From contig JABGQA010000110.1 in assembly GCA_018644665.1 (NCBI GenBank), positions 62,001 to 126,000 of the forward strand: a stretch of 64,000 nucleotides of DNA. The letters run 5' to 3'. Both the position numbers and the translations under genes were made by a program. The notes under the pieces are model-generated. The model was not told the origin of the DNA. It saw only the letters and a list, made by a program, of their open reading frames with translations, and made no database searches. This DNA is from Candidatus Poribacteria bacterium (lineage in GTDB: Bacteria; Poribacteria; WGA-4E; GCA-2687025). Positions 36,032 through 45,096 of the stretch are shown here, piece after piece. The first letter of the stretch is position 1. Each line of letters begins with the position of its first letter.

Positions 36032-36574
36032 GCCGGATTGCCCGTTCGAACACGACACCAAGTCTATCCCCTCCGTACTTTCGTTCCCGACGCGTTCGCG
36101 TATTCACGCGCCAGCGCCGGGCGCTTCTTGTGCTCGGCTCCCGCCCACGTTTCGCCTCCGACGTTGCCCGCCTTCGGCCTCACCATTGAGCAAAACCGTT
36201 CGCATACCCGGATAGCACTCCAGACGTGTCGGGCCATACGCGAACGGCCTCGGCGTGCCCGGCGGCTCCAGAACGACCCCACGGACGGCCCACCTTCGCC
36301 CAGGCCCCGCCGCGGCGGAAGGGAAGCCGTCTGCGTCGACGGCCTGGCTGGGTACATCGTCCGTGCTGTCGATCTCGGGCGTCGGCCGATCGGGGAACAC
36401 CGACCCCACGGGCGGACCGCGTATTGAGGCGAACGCGTCGCCAGCGGCGGTTGTGTCGACGGACCCCAAGTGGGTATCGACGAGCCGTCAGGCACATAGT
36501 GGTCGGTAAGTAGCGAGGGAGTCGGCTGGGCGTGTCGGGGGTCGAGATGTGTGGGATCGCAGCCGCGGGTCAGG
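36032..36574. other. intergenic region with a possible kinase remnant
   Basis: This gap lies between the convergent ends of the flgM-like gene and fliA. Several frames are open on both strands, but only a ten-residue PfkB-type motif near 36431-36460 on the minus strand is recognisable. No repeat or terminator with a clear T-run was seen. Confidence 0.5.
36425..36500 (-). pseudogene. possible PfkB-family carbohydrate kinase remnant
   Basis: The minus strand encodes VDTTAAGDAFASI, the anion-hole motif of ribokinase-type enzymes, normally near residue 250 of a 300-residue protein. Neither the upstream nor the downstream sequence continues the family in any frame I could follow. It may be a decayed end or a coincidence. 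Confidence 0.25.
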
Positions 36575-37384
36575 TCATCCCTGGCGGGTTTCGACTCCGC
36601 GCTGATTCAGCCCGGAGCGAAGCCGAAGCAGCGTGCGCGCGTGTATCTGGCATACACGCGATTCTGAGATGCTAAGAACCTGCCCGATCTCCTTGAGCGT
36701 CAGTTCCTCGTAGTAGTAGAGCGTGACGACCGTCCGCTCCTGGTCGCTCAGGACGTCGATCGCGTCGACGAGCAACTGCCGCACTTCCGTCCAAACGGCG
36801 GTCTCCGACGGGCTCTCCGTGCTTGATCCCGCGGAGATGGGAGCGATGTAGAGGTTCTCCTCCTCGCTGGTGAGAAGCTCCTCGAGCGACAGGCAAAGGA
36901 GACCACTCACCTCGCCCATGACCGTCTGCAGTTGCGCCTGCGACATATCCAGCGCCTTGGCGAGTTCCTCGTCCGTTGGCGGACGTCCCAGTGCCTGCTC
37001 CGCTTGAACGTACGCGGTCTCCAGCTTACGCGCCTTGTCACGCACGGACCTAGGCACCCAGTCGAGAGCGCGCAGTTCGTCGAGTATCGCGCCGCGAATG
37101 CGGAACGACGCGTACGCCGCGAAGTCCTTGCCCATCGACGGGTTGAACTTCTCCACCGCGTCTATCAACCCGAAGAGGCCGGCGCTCTCCAGGTCGTCCA
37201 CCTCCGCATGGGAGGCGAGCGAACTGACCATGCGCAGCACGGTGGCCTTCACGAGCGGCAAGTGCGCGAGGATAAGCTCCTCACGCGCCTGTGGATCGCC
37301 TTCCTGTACATAGGCGTTCCACATAGCCCGCTTGGAGCCGGTGGGGTTCTCTCTCACGGCCGTCTTTGCCATATCGCGGTTCAC
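36575..37384 (-). CDS. fliA: flagellar sigma-28 factor FliA
   Basis: 269 residues (GTG 37384; ATG 37372 is a possible alternative). Region 2 is clear (REELILAHLPLVKATVLRM, DDLESAGLFGLIDAVEKFNP, FAAYASFRIRGAILDELR). A FliA/WhiG-type region 3 follows (DWVPRSVRDKARKLE, LGRPPTDEELAKALDMS). Region 4 is at about 205-260 (LSDQERTVVTLYYYEELTLKEIGQVLSISESRVCQIH). It directs late flagellar genes and is probably inhibited by the FlgM-like product nearby. It lies 37 bases after flhA on the same strand; the flhF and flhG genes often found between them are missing. Confidence 0.94.
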   Translation of the reverse strand: MNRDMAKTAVRENPTGSKRAMWNAYVQEGDPQAREELILAHLPLVKATVLRMVSSLASHAEVDDLESAGLFGLIDAVEKFNPSMGKDFAAYASFRIRGAILDELRALDWVPRSVRDKARKLETAYVQAEQALGRPPTDEELAKALDMSQAQLQTVMGEVSGLLCLSLEELLTSEEENLYIAPISAGSSTESPSETAVWTEVRQLLVDAIDVLSDQERTVVTLYYYEELTLKEIGQVLSISESRVCQIHARTLLRLRSGLNQRGVETRQG

Positions 37385-37421
37385 AACTAGGCGCGGGCGG
37401 ACATCGTCAACTAACGACCGG

Positions 37422-39557
37422 TCAGGCGGCCGTGTTCATCTCGACGGTGGACAGCCGACGTATCTCTATCCCCGTCGGTATTTCATTATACGAGAGGACG
37501 ACGAGGTTCGGTAGATACGGCTCGGTAAGACGTTTCAGGTGCGGTCGGAGTTGCGCTGCGGCTAGCAGGATCGGCTCTGTCTCCAGCGGCGCGGCCTGCT
37601 CAATAGCGCGGCCGATGGCCTCCATGACCTGCTGGACATCGTCGGCGTCCAGCGCCAGGTACGGGTTGCCGTTTGCGTCCCGCAACTGCGACGTGAGGGC
37701 GTTCTCGAGCGTCGGGTCGAAGGTGAACACGGACAACATGCGGCCAGGCAGCAGATACGGCTCGCAGATCTGCCGCGATATGCCGGTGCGGACGGCTTCG
37801 GTCAGCTTCGTCAGATCCTTCTCGTGGAGGCCGTAGTCCGCGAGCGCCTCCAATATCGTCGTGATGTTCTTGATCGACACGCCCTCGCGCAGGAGGTTCT
37901 GAAGCACCTTCTGCACCTGTCCGATGGTGAGCGTATCGGGAATCAGTTCCTCGATAACCACCGGATGCGTGTTCTTCACCGTGTCGACGATCGTCTGCAC
38001 CTCTTGACGTCCGAGGAGTTCATGGGCGTACTGCCGGATGACTTCCTTGAGGTGCGTCGTCATCACGGTCGGAGCGTCGACGACGGTGTACCCGCCGAGC
38101 TCGACCTCCTCACGCCGGTCGCCAGGAATCCACGTGGCGGGGAGGCCGAACGCGGGTTCCTGCACCTCTACCCCGGGGACGGGCGTCGTCGCTCCGCCGG
38201 CGTCCATCGCGAGGAATTGGTTGACCATGAGTTCGCCGTCGGCGACCTCGGACCCGTGGACCAGCACGGAGTATGTGTTCGGCTTCAGCCGAGCGTTGTC
38301 GCGTATGCGGATCTTGGGAATCATGAGACCGCGCTCGGTGGCGAACTCACGACGGAGCCTTGCGATCTTCTCGGGGATGCTCCCGCGCGTGCTCGTGTCG
38401 ACCATCGGCAGCAGGCTGTACCCGATCATCACTTCCATCGGGTGCGGCTGAACGACATCGCCGTATTCGAGTTGCTCCAGCTCCTCGAGCGGCGATGGGA
38501 TCTCCGCCGTCGGAGCCTCCTCATCTCCGGTCAGGCCTCTGGGCATGGCGCGGATTCCCGCGTAGCCGACGATCGCCGCCAGTATGAGGAATGGGAACAG
38601 CACTCCAGGCTGCCCGCCCGCCGCGAGTACGATACCCAGGGCCAGCAGCGCGACAGCAGTCACGAGGATCGCGCGTGGCTGAGCGAACGCCTGCGCGCCG
38701 ATGTCCTGCCCGAAGTCCTCGTCCGCCGTGGCGCCGCGAGTCACGATGATACCGGCGGCCGTCGAGAGCAGCAGCGCCGGGATCTGCGCGACGAGACCGT
38801 CACCCACCGTCAGGAGCGTGTAGGAACTGAACGCCTTCCCGAACGCCAGGTTGAACATCGCGACACCGATGATCAGGCCGCCGACGACGTTGATGATCGT
38901 GATGAGAATACCGGCGATCGCGTCACCGCGGACGAACCTGCTCGCGCCGTCCATGGCGGCGTAGAAGTCCGCTTCCTGCGCGATCATGCGGCGCTGACGC
39001 CGCGCAGCGTCTTCGTCGATCAGACCCGAGTTCAGGTCCGCGTCGATCGCCATCTGCTTACCGGGCATCGCGTCCAACGTGAATCTCGCGGACACCTCCG
39101 CGATACGCGACGCGCCCTTGGTGATGACGACAAACTGGATCACCACCAGGATGATGAAGATCACGATCCCGACGACAGGGTTCCCGCCCATGATCAGTTC
39201 GCCGATGGTGCTGATCACCCTCCCGGCGACGGTTTCCAGCCCTCTGCCGGCCCTGATCAGTTCTCCACCGGACAGAATGAGCCGCGTCGACACGACATTC
39301 AGCGCGAGTCGATACAGCGTCATGATCAGCAGGAGGGTCGGGAAAACCGAGAAGTCCAACGGCCGCCGAATGAACAGCGAAACCATCAGCGTGAAAATGG
39401 CCAGGGCCAGGTTGCACGCAATGAGCGTGTCCAGCATCCACGGCGGCAGCGGCACGAACAGCATCATGATGATGCCGAGCACCGCGATACCTACGGCCAT
39501 GCCCGCGTTGCGGCGAGACCAGCTCTGCGGCGCCAGGGACGAGACGATCCGTGCCAT
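37422..39557 (-). CDS. flhA: flagellar export-gate protein FlhA
   Basis: 711 residues from ATG 39557. The N-terminal half has about eight membrane segments (IAVLGIIMMLFVPLPPWMLD, ALAIFTLMVSLF, VVGIVIFIILVVIQFVVI) and the conserved FHIPEP-type loop MPGKQMAIDADLNSGLIDE. The C-terminal cytoplasmic half (from about residue 340) includes REFATERGLMIPKIRIRDN and HPVVIEELIPDTL. FlhA forms the nonameric ring of the flagellar type III export gate and docks chaperone-substrate complexes. T3SS homologues exist, but the linked fliA and flgM-like genes favour the flagellar role. Confidence 0.96.
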   Translation of the reverse strand: MARIVSSLAPQSWSRRNAGMAVGIAVLGIIMMLFVPLPPWMLDTLIACNLALAIFTLMVSLFIRRPLDFSVFPTLLLIMTLYRLALNVVSTRLILSGGELIRAGRGLETVAGRVISTIGELIMGGNPVVGIVIFIILVVIQFVVITKGASRIAEVSARFTLDAMPGKQMAIDADLNSGLIDEDAARRQRRMIAQEADFYAAMDGASRFVRGDAIAGILITIINVVGGLIIGVAMFNLAFGKAFSSYTLLTVGDGLVAQIPALLLSTAAGIIVTRGATADEDFGQDIGAQAFAQPRAILVTAVALLALGIVLAAGGQPGVLFPFLILAAIVGYAGIRAMPRGLTGDEEAPTAEIPSPLEELEQLEYGDVVQPHPMEVMIGYSLLPMVDTSTRGSIPEKIARLRREFATERGLMIPKIRIRDNARLKPNTYSVLVHGSEVADGELMVNQFLAMDAGGATTPVPGVEVQEPAFGLPATWIPGDRREEVELGGYTVVDAPTVMTTHLKEVIRQYAHELLGRQEVQTIVDTVKNTHPVVIEELIPDTLTIGQVQKVLQNLLREGVSIKNITTILEALADYGLHEKDLTKLTEAVRTGISRQICEPYLLPGRMLSVFTFDPTLENALTSQLRDANGNPYLALDADDVQQVMEAIGRAIEQAAPLETEPILLAAAQLRPHLKRLTEPYLPNLVVLSYNEIPTGIEIRRLSTVEMNTAA

Positions 39558-39609
39558 CTGCTGAGCTGTCTCCACGCTTATCGACGGTGGACGCACGCGT
39601 GCCCCTGAA

Positions 39610-39638
39610 AGCCTAATACGGGTGGCGTGGGAAGTCAA
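39610..39638 (-). promoter_or_regulatory. weak candidate promoter for flhA
   Basis: On the minus strand TTGACT is followed after 17 bases by TAGGCT, 50-80 bases before the flhA start. The -35 is good and the -10 poor. GTCGATAA, similar to the sigma-28 -10 element, occurs nearer the gene but without a matching -35. Confidence 0.25.
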
Positions 39639-39827
39639 CGACGTGACGCGCCGCCATCCGGCTTGCCGAGAGGCCCCACGCGGCGCGACGGCCATGCCGA
39701 GGAGAATTGCGCCCGCTCCATTCCGTCGGATACGCTGGCGCTGGGTGGGCGGACGGCCTCCGAGTCCGACGGACGCATCACGACGCGTGTGCGAACCACG
39801 CCCCATCGGCCACGGGAACCGACGCGC

Positions 39828-40772
39828 ATGAACGACCAGGACCCCGAGACACGCGACCCCAAGGCATCGCTGACCCGCCGCACGAATCGCGTCGGTGGGC
39901 GCCTGTTCGTCCTGCACTTGTTGCTATGCGCCGGTAAGCTCGCGGGTGGGATAATCGGCGGCTCCTACGCGCTTGTGGCCGATGGCGTGAACAGCCTGCG
40001 TGAGGTCGGAGCGGGCGTCCCCATCTTCTTTCGCCATCGCCGGATCGGCGGCCGCCGCCACGAGCGGCATCCGTACGACTACGGCAGGATCGAAGCCGCG
40101 ACCACGCTCACCACGTCGTTCGTCATACTCGCGGTCGCGGGGGCCGCAAGCGTGATCGCGTGGCGCCGCCTGTTCGACGCGCACGCCGCGCCGGATTCGG
40201 TCGTTCTGGTGATCGCCGCGGTCTCTATCGGCGTGAAGGAGGGCATGCATCGCATGCAGCGCCGCCTGGCCACGCAACTGCGTAGCACGGCGCTCCAAGT
40301 CAACGCGCGGCGGCGTCGCACGGACATCGTCGCGACTCTGGCGGTGTTGCTGGCGGCCGTCGCGGTGCGCGCGGGCGGGCCGTCGCTCGCGTTCTGCGAC
40401 GACATCGCGACGATACTCGTCGCCATCCTGATGGCGTACGGAGCCGCATCCACGCTATGGCGACCCGGCCTGGAAGTGATCGACCGCGCTCCCCGCGACA
40501 GCATCCTGCCGGCCGTGGAGGGTTGCGTTAAACGCTTCGCGGCCGAGGGGACAGTCGACCCGAAGACGGCCATCGTCCGCAGGCTGGGATCGCACGCCGT
40601 CGTCGAGGTGCAACTCACTGTCCCGCCGAACCGGACAGTGCGCGACGGCGAGCGCCTCGCCGAGCGGGTCCGCGAACACATCCTCCTGATAACGCCTCAT
40701 CTAAATGACGCGGTCGTCCACGTGAAGCCCGGCGAGTACGCGCGAGACTCCGAATCGCAGCCGCAGACCTAA
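39828..40772 (+). CDS. cation diffusion facilitator (CDF)-like membrane protein with degenerate metal site
   Basis: 314 residues from ATG 39828. The layout is that of CDF transporters: membrane helices at about 25-220 (LFVLHLLLCAGKLAGGIIGG, TTLTTSFVILAVAGAASV, TLAVLLAAVAV) and a C-terminal ferredoxin-like cytoplasmic domain (HAVVEVQLTVPPNRTV, DAVVHVKPGE). The transport-site residues are altered: the usual ADxxHSxxD appears as ADGVNSLREV and the helix-5 HxxxD as RRRTD. It may carry a different ion or be a non-transporting relative. It is divergent from flhA. Confidence 0.8.
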   Translation: MNDQDPETRDPKASLTRRTNRVGGRLFVLHLLLCAGKLAGGIIGGSYALVADGVNSLREVGAGVPIFFRHRRIGGRRHERHPYDYGRIEAATTLTTSFVILAVAGAASVIAWRRLFDAHAAPDSVVLVIAAVSIGVKEGMHRMQRRLATQLRSTALQVNARRRRTDIVATLAVLLAAVAVRAGGPSLAFCDDIATILVAILMAYGAASTLWRPGLEVIDRAPRDSILPAVEGCVKRFAAEGTVDPKTAIVRRLGSHAVVEVQLTVPPNRTVRDGERLAERVREHILLITPHLNDAVVHVKPGEYARDSESQPQT

Positions 40773-40863
40773 CGCGTTCGTCCCCCGCGGCGCGGCCTTG
40801 CCCGAAGTCGCGCCACAAGTGACAATCGCGCCGCACACGTAGCCGCCGGGGGCGAAACGACCC

Positions 40864-42306
40864 ATGCGAACGAGACCCAACATCCTGTTTCTGATGACCG
40901 ACCAGATGCAGGGCCGCGTGCTCGACCCGTCGCACATCTGCCGTACGCCCAACTTCGACCGCTTGATGGAGCGCGGCGTCCGGTTCCGCCGCGCCTACAC
41001 GCCGAACGCCGTCTGTTCCCCGGCTCGCGCCAGTCTCATGACCGGCTTGCTCCCGCACAACCACGGCGTGTTGGAGGTCATCCACTGCGTGGACGAGGAC
41101 CAATGCAACCTGAGGTCGCACAAGCCCCATTGGGCGCAGCGACTCGCGCTGGACGGATACCGCACGGGCTACTTCGGCAAGTGGCATGTGGAGCGCACGA
41201 ACGACCTCACGCAATACGGCTGGGACACGGACGGGAACAGCGCGACATCGCTCTTCCAAGACCACCGCGACGAGGTGGGACGGGAGTACGGCGCGAGCGA
41301 CTCGTTCTCCATCTCAAAGATGAACGACCAACCGCCCGGCTATCGTCACACGCTCCTGTACGGCGTCACCGATCTCCCGCCCGAGGCCCGAGGCGTCGGA
41401 ATCACGACCGACCTGGCGTACGACTTCCTCGAAGAGGCGACGGTGCACGAGGAGCCGTGGTGCTGCTTCGTCAGCGTCACGGAGCCGCACGACCCGTTCG
41501 TCGCGGGCGAGGAAGCGTTCTCGCTCTACGACGTGGACGCGATAGAGCTGCAGCCCAACGTCCACGATGACCTTGCAGGACGACCGGGAATCTACCGGAA
41601 GGCGGGGCTCACCTGGGACGGAATCACGGATCGCGAGTTGCGCGAGGCGGCGGCGTGCTACTACGCCTCCATTACCGAGATCGACGCACAGTACGGCAGG
41701 CTGCTGTCTCTCCTGGAGACGCGCCGCGCCCTGGACAACACGATCGTCGTCCTGACGAGCGATCACGGCGAGTTGCTGGGCGCTCACGGGCTCTTCTGCA
41801 AGAACTTCTCGGGCTTCGAGGAGGTGTACAACATCCCGATGGTCGTTGCTGGTCCCGGCATCGCCGAGGGTGTCGACTGTGACGCGCGCGTCGGGCTGCA
41901 CGACCTGTGTCCGACGCTCGTGGACCTCGCCGGCGCGGAGCCCATCCGCGTGTCGGACTCTCGCAGCTTCGCGCCGATCCTCGCCGACCCGGCCGCCGCG
42001 CCAGATCGCGAGTGGCGCAAGGGCTACGCGGAGTACCACGGCAACCGGTTCAAGGTGACGCAACGCGTGATCTGGGACGGGCCCTGGAAGCTCGTGTGGA
42101 ACGGCTTCGACTTCGACGAACTCTACAACCTCGACGACGACCCCTACGAGATGACGAACCTCGCCGAGATCCCCTCATACCGGCCCCGCGTCAACGAACT
42201 CATGGCACACGCGTGGAACGTCATCCGCGCCACGGACGACCGGTCGCTCCTGAACTCGCACTATCCGATACTGCGGCTCGGATCCGTGGGCCCGGACGCC
42301 GTCTGA
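40864..42306 (+). CDS. sulfatase (type I, Cys-type formylglycine)
   Basis: 480 residues. N-terminal PNILFLMTDQMQGRVLDP carries the first metal-binding Asp. C51 in AVCSPARASLMTG fits CxPxR, so it would need a formylglycine-generating enzyme. VVLTSDHGELLGAHGLF supplies further metal ligands, and YFGKWHVE is family-typical. The lack of a signal peptide suggests a cytoplasmic enzyme acting on sulfated sugars or another sulfate ester. No sulfatase-maturating enzyme is in the window. Confidence 0.94.
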   Translation: MRTRPNILFLMTDQMQGRVLDPSHICRTPNFDRLMERGVRFRRAYTPNAVCSPARASLMTGLLPHNHGVLEVIHCVDEDQCNLRSHKPHWAQRLALDGYRTGYFGKWHVERTNDLTQYGWDTDGNSATSLFQDHRDEVGREYGASDSFSISKMNDQPPGYRHTLLYGVTDLPPEARGVGITTDLAYDFLEEATVHEEPWCCFVSVTEPHDPFVAGEEAFSLYDVDAIELQPNVHDDLAGRPGIYRKAGLTWDGITDRELREAAACYYASITEIDAQYGRLLSLLETRRALDNTIVVLTSDHGELLGAHGLFCKNFSGFEEVYNIPMVVAGPGIAEGVDCDARVGLHDLCPTLVDLAGAEPIRVSDSRSFAPILADPAAAPDREWRKGYAEYHGNRFKVTQRVIWDGPWKLVWNGFDFDELYNLDDDPYEMTNLAEIPSYRPRVNELMAHAWNVIRATDDRSLLNSHYPILRLGSVGPDAV

Positions 42307-42489
42307 CGCCAATAGCGGGCCCGGAACCGGCCTGCCGCAGACCGGCTACAAGGCGACGCAGGCGGGCGAACGAGACAGTTCCAGAGTAGTGCCTCGTTTG
42401 GGTGTAGGTTCTGCCTAGGCTGTCCACGATCGGGTAGGGTGTGACCTTGGGATGCTGCCCGCGACGTAAACCTGCCACGACGGCGACAC

Positions 42490-42748
42490 GGTGTCGCGAT
42501 CTCGACGTCCCGATCTAGCATGCCCGTGCCCAGGGTCGTCTCGTTGATGTGGGCGCCCTCGGTGGCGGTCAGGTCCTTGCAGTGCGCGATCGAGTAGCGG
42601 CCGCGAGAGTCTCGCGAATGTGCTTGTCCGCCACCCCTCCGTTCTCGGCGATGTCGCCTACGCTGAACGAGGGCAAGCCCTTCAGTCACTCGAGTTGCTC
42701 CGCGAGTTCCATGCTGTTTGGCAGAAACGCGACAAGTCCAGCTTTCAT
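42490..42748 (-). pseudogene. decayed sugar phosphate isomerase/epimerase with internal deletion
   Basis: From ATG 42748, preceded by GGGGGAGG, the minus strand reads MKAGLVAFLPNSMELAEQLE and then TGA (42686-42688) where the family has Trp. It continues LKGLPSFSVGDIAENGGVADK and HIRETLA. Near 42600 the frame changes directly to YSIAHCKDLTATEGAHINE and TTLGTGML, which matches the C-terminal part of TIM-barrel isomerases. The roughly 150-residue middle is gone. It lies 15 bases after the oxidoreductase gene and was probably its operon partner. Confidence 0.7.
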
Positions 42749-42763
42749 CGTGGGCGCCTCCCC

Positions 42764-43798
42764 CTATGTCAGCTCAACGACGTTCCCTGTTGCCATGGAT
42801 TCGCGCAGACCATCCACGATGCGCATGCAGTTGAGGCCATCCTCCGCATCACACGACGGAGCCAGGCCATCACGCACGCACGCGGCGAAGTGCGCTAGGT
42901 TGTAGATCATTATCTGGCGGCGATGCGGGAGGTCGAATTTCTCGACGTTCATCTCCTTGTCGTCAGTCGTGGCCCATTCGATGCTGTCGTACATCCAGTC
43001 GGGCCCCGTGACGCGAGCCTCACCGTTCTCGGCGAAGACGTGCACGTACATGGGCGTCTTGAACGACGTCGTCCCTATGGCGCCGCCGTTGGCGGCTGCA
43101 TAACTGCCGTTTTCGAACTCGATCATGGCCAGCGCGGCATCCGCCATGTCCGAGGCGCCTTTGTAGGCGCCGCCCTTTGCATAGACGTTCACAGGCGTGC
43201 CGCAGATGAAACACATCGTGTCGTACAGATGCGTGATGGACTCGTTGAGGAAGCCGTTGCCGTTCTTCGGATCCCACGTCCAGTGATCCTTGGGGTACAT
43301 GAAGCAGGTCTGCAACTCGCCCGTCACGCTCAGCGGCTTACCCAGGAGGCCGTCGCCCAGCAGCGACTTGAGCTTCTTCATCGCTGGGAAGTAGCGCAGG
43401 GGATACTCCATCATCAGCATGATGCCGGCATCGGCGGCGATCTTCGCCAGCTTCTCCCCATGGGCCGTGTCACAGGCCATGGGCTTCTCCATGTTTGCCG
43501 GAAGTTTTCGCTTAGCAGCCGCGACCATCAGCGGCTCCCGCCACTTCGGCGAGACACACAGGCTTACCGCGTCTATGTCGGCGTTTTCGATCATGTCCGC
43601 GCCGTCGGTGTATGCAGCAGCGCCGATGCTGGCTGCGTAGTCGGCCAGGGACATCTCACCCTTGCCCACCACGTCGAACGTCTCAGCGCTGTCGGCAACC
43701 GCAGCCACCTCGACGCCATCGAGATTGGCCACGCACTCGACGTGCCACTGACCCAACATCCTCACTCCGACGATCCCGAGCTTCACCGTCTTGCGCAT
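42764..43798 (-). CDS. Gfo/Idh/MocA family oxidoreductase
   Basis: 344 residues from ATG 43798. The Rossmann motif is LGIVGVRMLGQWH and the dinucleotide-binding Lys motif is ANMEKPMACDTAHGEK. The C-terminal substrate domain includes GNGFLNESITHLYDTMCF with the His of the active site. Family enzymes act on sugars or cyclitols with NAD(P). Downstream is the isomerase pseudogene, an arrangement typical of sugar operons. A second oxidoreductase tail survives just upstream. Confidence 0.92.
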   Translation of the reverse strand: MRKTVKLGIVGVRMLGQWHVECVANLDGVEVAAVADSAETFDVVGKGEMSLADYAASIGAAAYTDGADMIENADIDAVSLCVSPKWREPLMVAAAKRKLPANMEKPMACDTAHGEKLAKIAADAGIMLMMEYPLRYFPAMKKLKSLLGDGLLGKPLSVTGELQTCFMYPKDHWTWDPKNGNGFLNESITHLYDTMCFICGTPVNVYAKGGAYKGASDMADAALAMIEFENGSYAAANGGAIGTTSFKTPMYVHVFAENGEARVTGPDWMYDSIEWATTDDKEMNVEKFDLPHRRQIMIYNLAHFAACVRDGLAPSCDAEDGLNCMRIVDGLRESMATGNVVELT

Positions 43799-43864
43799 CT
43801 GGCCGTCTCTTTCCTGTGCACGCATGTCTGCGGGCAGCACATCGCTGTCAACAGGGATGCGGCG

Positions 43865-43950
43865 TCATGCCTCAATGATCTCGTTGATGGCTACAATGCG
43901 GTCTTCCGCCGCCGACTGGATCGCTGCGAAGATGACCGCCCGTCGGTTGG
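43865..43950 (-). pseudogene. C-terminal remnant of an oxidoreductase-like gene
   Basis: The minus strand encodes PNRRAVIFAAIQSAAEDRI followed by VAINEIIEA and a stop. The pattern resembles the last helix of Gfo/Idh/MocA proteins. It has no start or upstream domain in any frame and lies just ahead of an intact member of that family. Confidence 0.35.
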
Positions 43951-44072
43951 GAACGGCGCATCTCCGGGCACCGACCGGGAGAAGTCCCCAAGCACCCCCG
44001 CGCGGCTATGACACGGGAAGCCGGGGAGTGCCGACACCTGCAGCTCGGGCGGATCGTCGGTGGGATCAGCGC

Positions 44073-44110
44073 GACATCTTCTCCCTGCCAAGGGCGAGGG
44101 CATTCTCCCA
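44073..44110 (-). repeat. diverged relative of the dispersed palindromic repeat, copy E
   Basis: The minus strand reads GAATGCCCTCGCCCTTGGCAGGGAG, comparable with GAATGCCTTCCCCTAGCAGGGA of copy C. The right-hand GATGGGGTCCA part is not preserved, so membership is tentative. Confidence 0.35.
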
Positions 44111-44577
44111 TCGAACCCTCCACTCGCCTTCTCATGGAGTCTCCCCGCCGCGGGTGGCCTAGGTTCCGCAGTACGTCAGCCGGACGCCGTTGTGTCGCGC
44201 GGCGCCGAATTGCCCATCTACCACTTCCCGCTCTACTACCCAACCCGATGCAGCAGATGTCGCGAGCCGTGATGGCGCCACTGCATCTCTGCCGTCCATG
44301 GCGATGACGGCGCCGCGCTACGCGTGACTTCCCGCGCGCTACCTAGCGTGTACTCGTCGGAAAGGTCGCGGCCCTGCGGCTCTGTACCGTATGGCCGAAT
44401 GTGATCTTTCCGGGCAATGTCTCCTTCCCGTTGGGGCTCGGGTCGCCCCAGCGACACAACCCTCGGCACTGTACATGGCGGCGGCGAGCCCGCCAGACGT
44501 CTCCACTCACCGCCAACATCGGCCGGCGGCATAAGCTCACAGCCCCGGGTTTCGCGCCGCCATTTCCTTCCCCGTCT

Positions 44578-45096
44578 CTATGCCTCCGCCATCTCCTTTA
44601 TCTTGGCGAGGCTTTCAGTCATGGGAGTCTGCATCATCGGGCCGATCATGACGTTGAACCAGCGGCCCAGGTAGCTCTGGGCGTCACCAGAAAAGACCCA
44701 GGTGACCTCGGTCTTGCCGTCTGCCTCTGCCAAGCTCCACGCGACGTTCCCCTGACCCCGCTCGCCGAAGTCGAGGGTCAAGTCGACGCTCTTGTTCTGT
44801 TCTGCCGCGAGGATCGTGGCCGTGCCTGCCCCGTCAGCGCCGGCCCAGGTGTAGCTTGCGCCAGGCCCCGACGTGACCTCCCCATACTCCAGCTTCATGG
44901 TGTCGTCGTTGTTCGCCCAGTAGTTCCACTTCTCCCAGGCCCGCAGTTCCGCGATGAGGTCGTAGACCTCCGACGCGGATGCCTCGACGACGATGCTCTT
45001 CTCCACCGCGAAGGAGTCGCCAACGAACGCGGGCCCGATCACGACAAGGGCCACGATCACGGCAAGGACGGCCCCGGCGATTTTCACGATTCTCAT
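44578..45096 (-). CDS. SRPBCC family (polyketide cyclase/START-like) protein with N-terminal membrane anchor
   Basis: 172 residues; ATG 45096 is preceded by GGAGG. An N-terminal hydrophobic segment (IAGAVLAVIVALVVIGPAFV) precedes the hot-dog-like START fold: VEKSIVVEASASEVYDLIAE, AWEKWNYW, SVDLTLDFG and WFNVMIGPMM. Such domains bind hydrophobic ligands. It is probably anchored to the inner membrane with the domain outside. The ligand is unknown. It is divergent from the GNAT gene. Confidence 0.88.
   Translation of the reverse strand: MRIVKIAGAVLAVIVALVVIGPAFVGDSFAVEKSIVVEASASEVYDLIAELRAWEKWNYWANNDDTMKLEYGEVTSGPGASYTWAGADGAGTATILAAEQNKSVDLTLDFGERGQGNVAWSLAEADGKTEVTWVFSGDAQSYLGRWFNVMIGPMMQTPMTESLAKIKEMAEA

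Larger units (their letters stand above)
43799..44577. other. decayed intergenic region
   Basis: Nearly 780 bases hold no intact gene. Recognisable items are the tail of an oxidoreductase (43865-43950) and a diverged copy of the palindromic repeat (44073-44110). Other short frames carry no motif I trust. Confidence 0.55.

Noticed and set aside
37824..39608. 594-residue plus-strand frame opposite flhA
   Set aside because: It is rich in Arg/Asp/His without a domain, as expected of an antisense high-GC frame.
44343..44540. Minus-strand fragment with WGDPSPNGKETLPGK
   Set aside because: It looked like a possible enzyme remnant, but neither neighbouring frame extended the similarity to any family.
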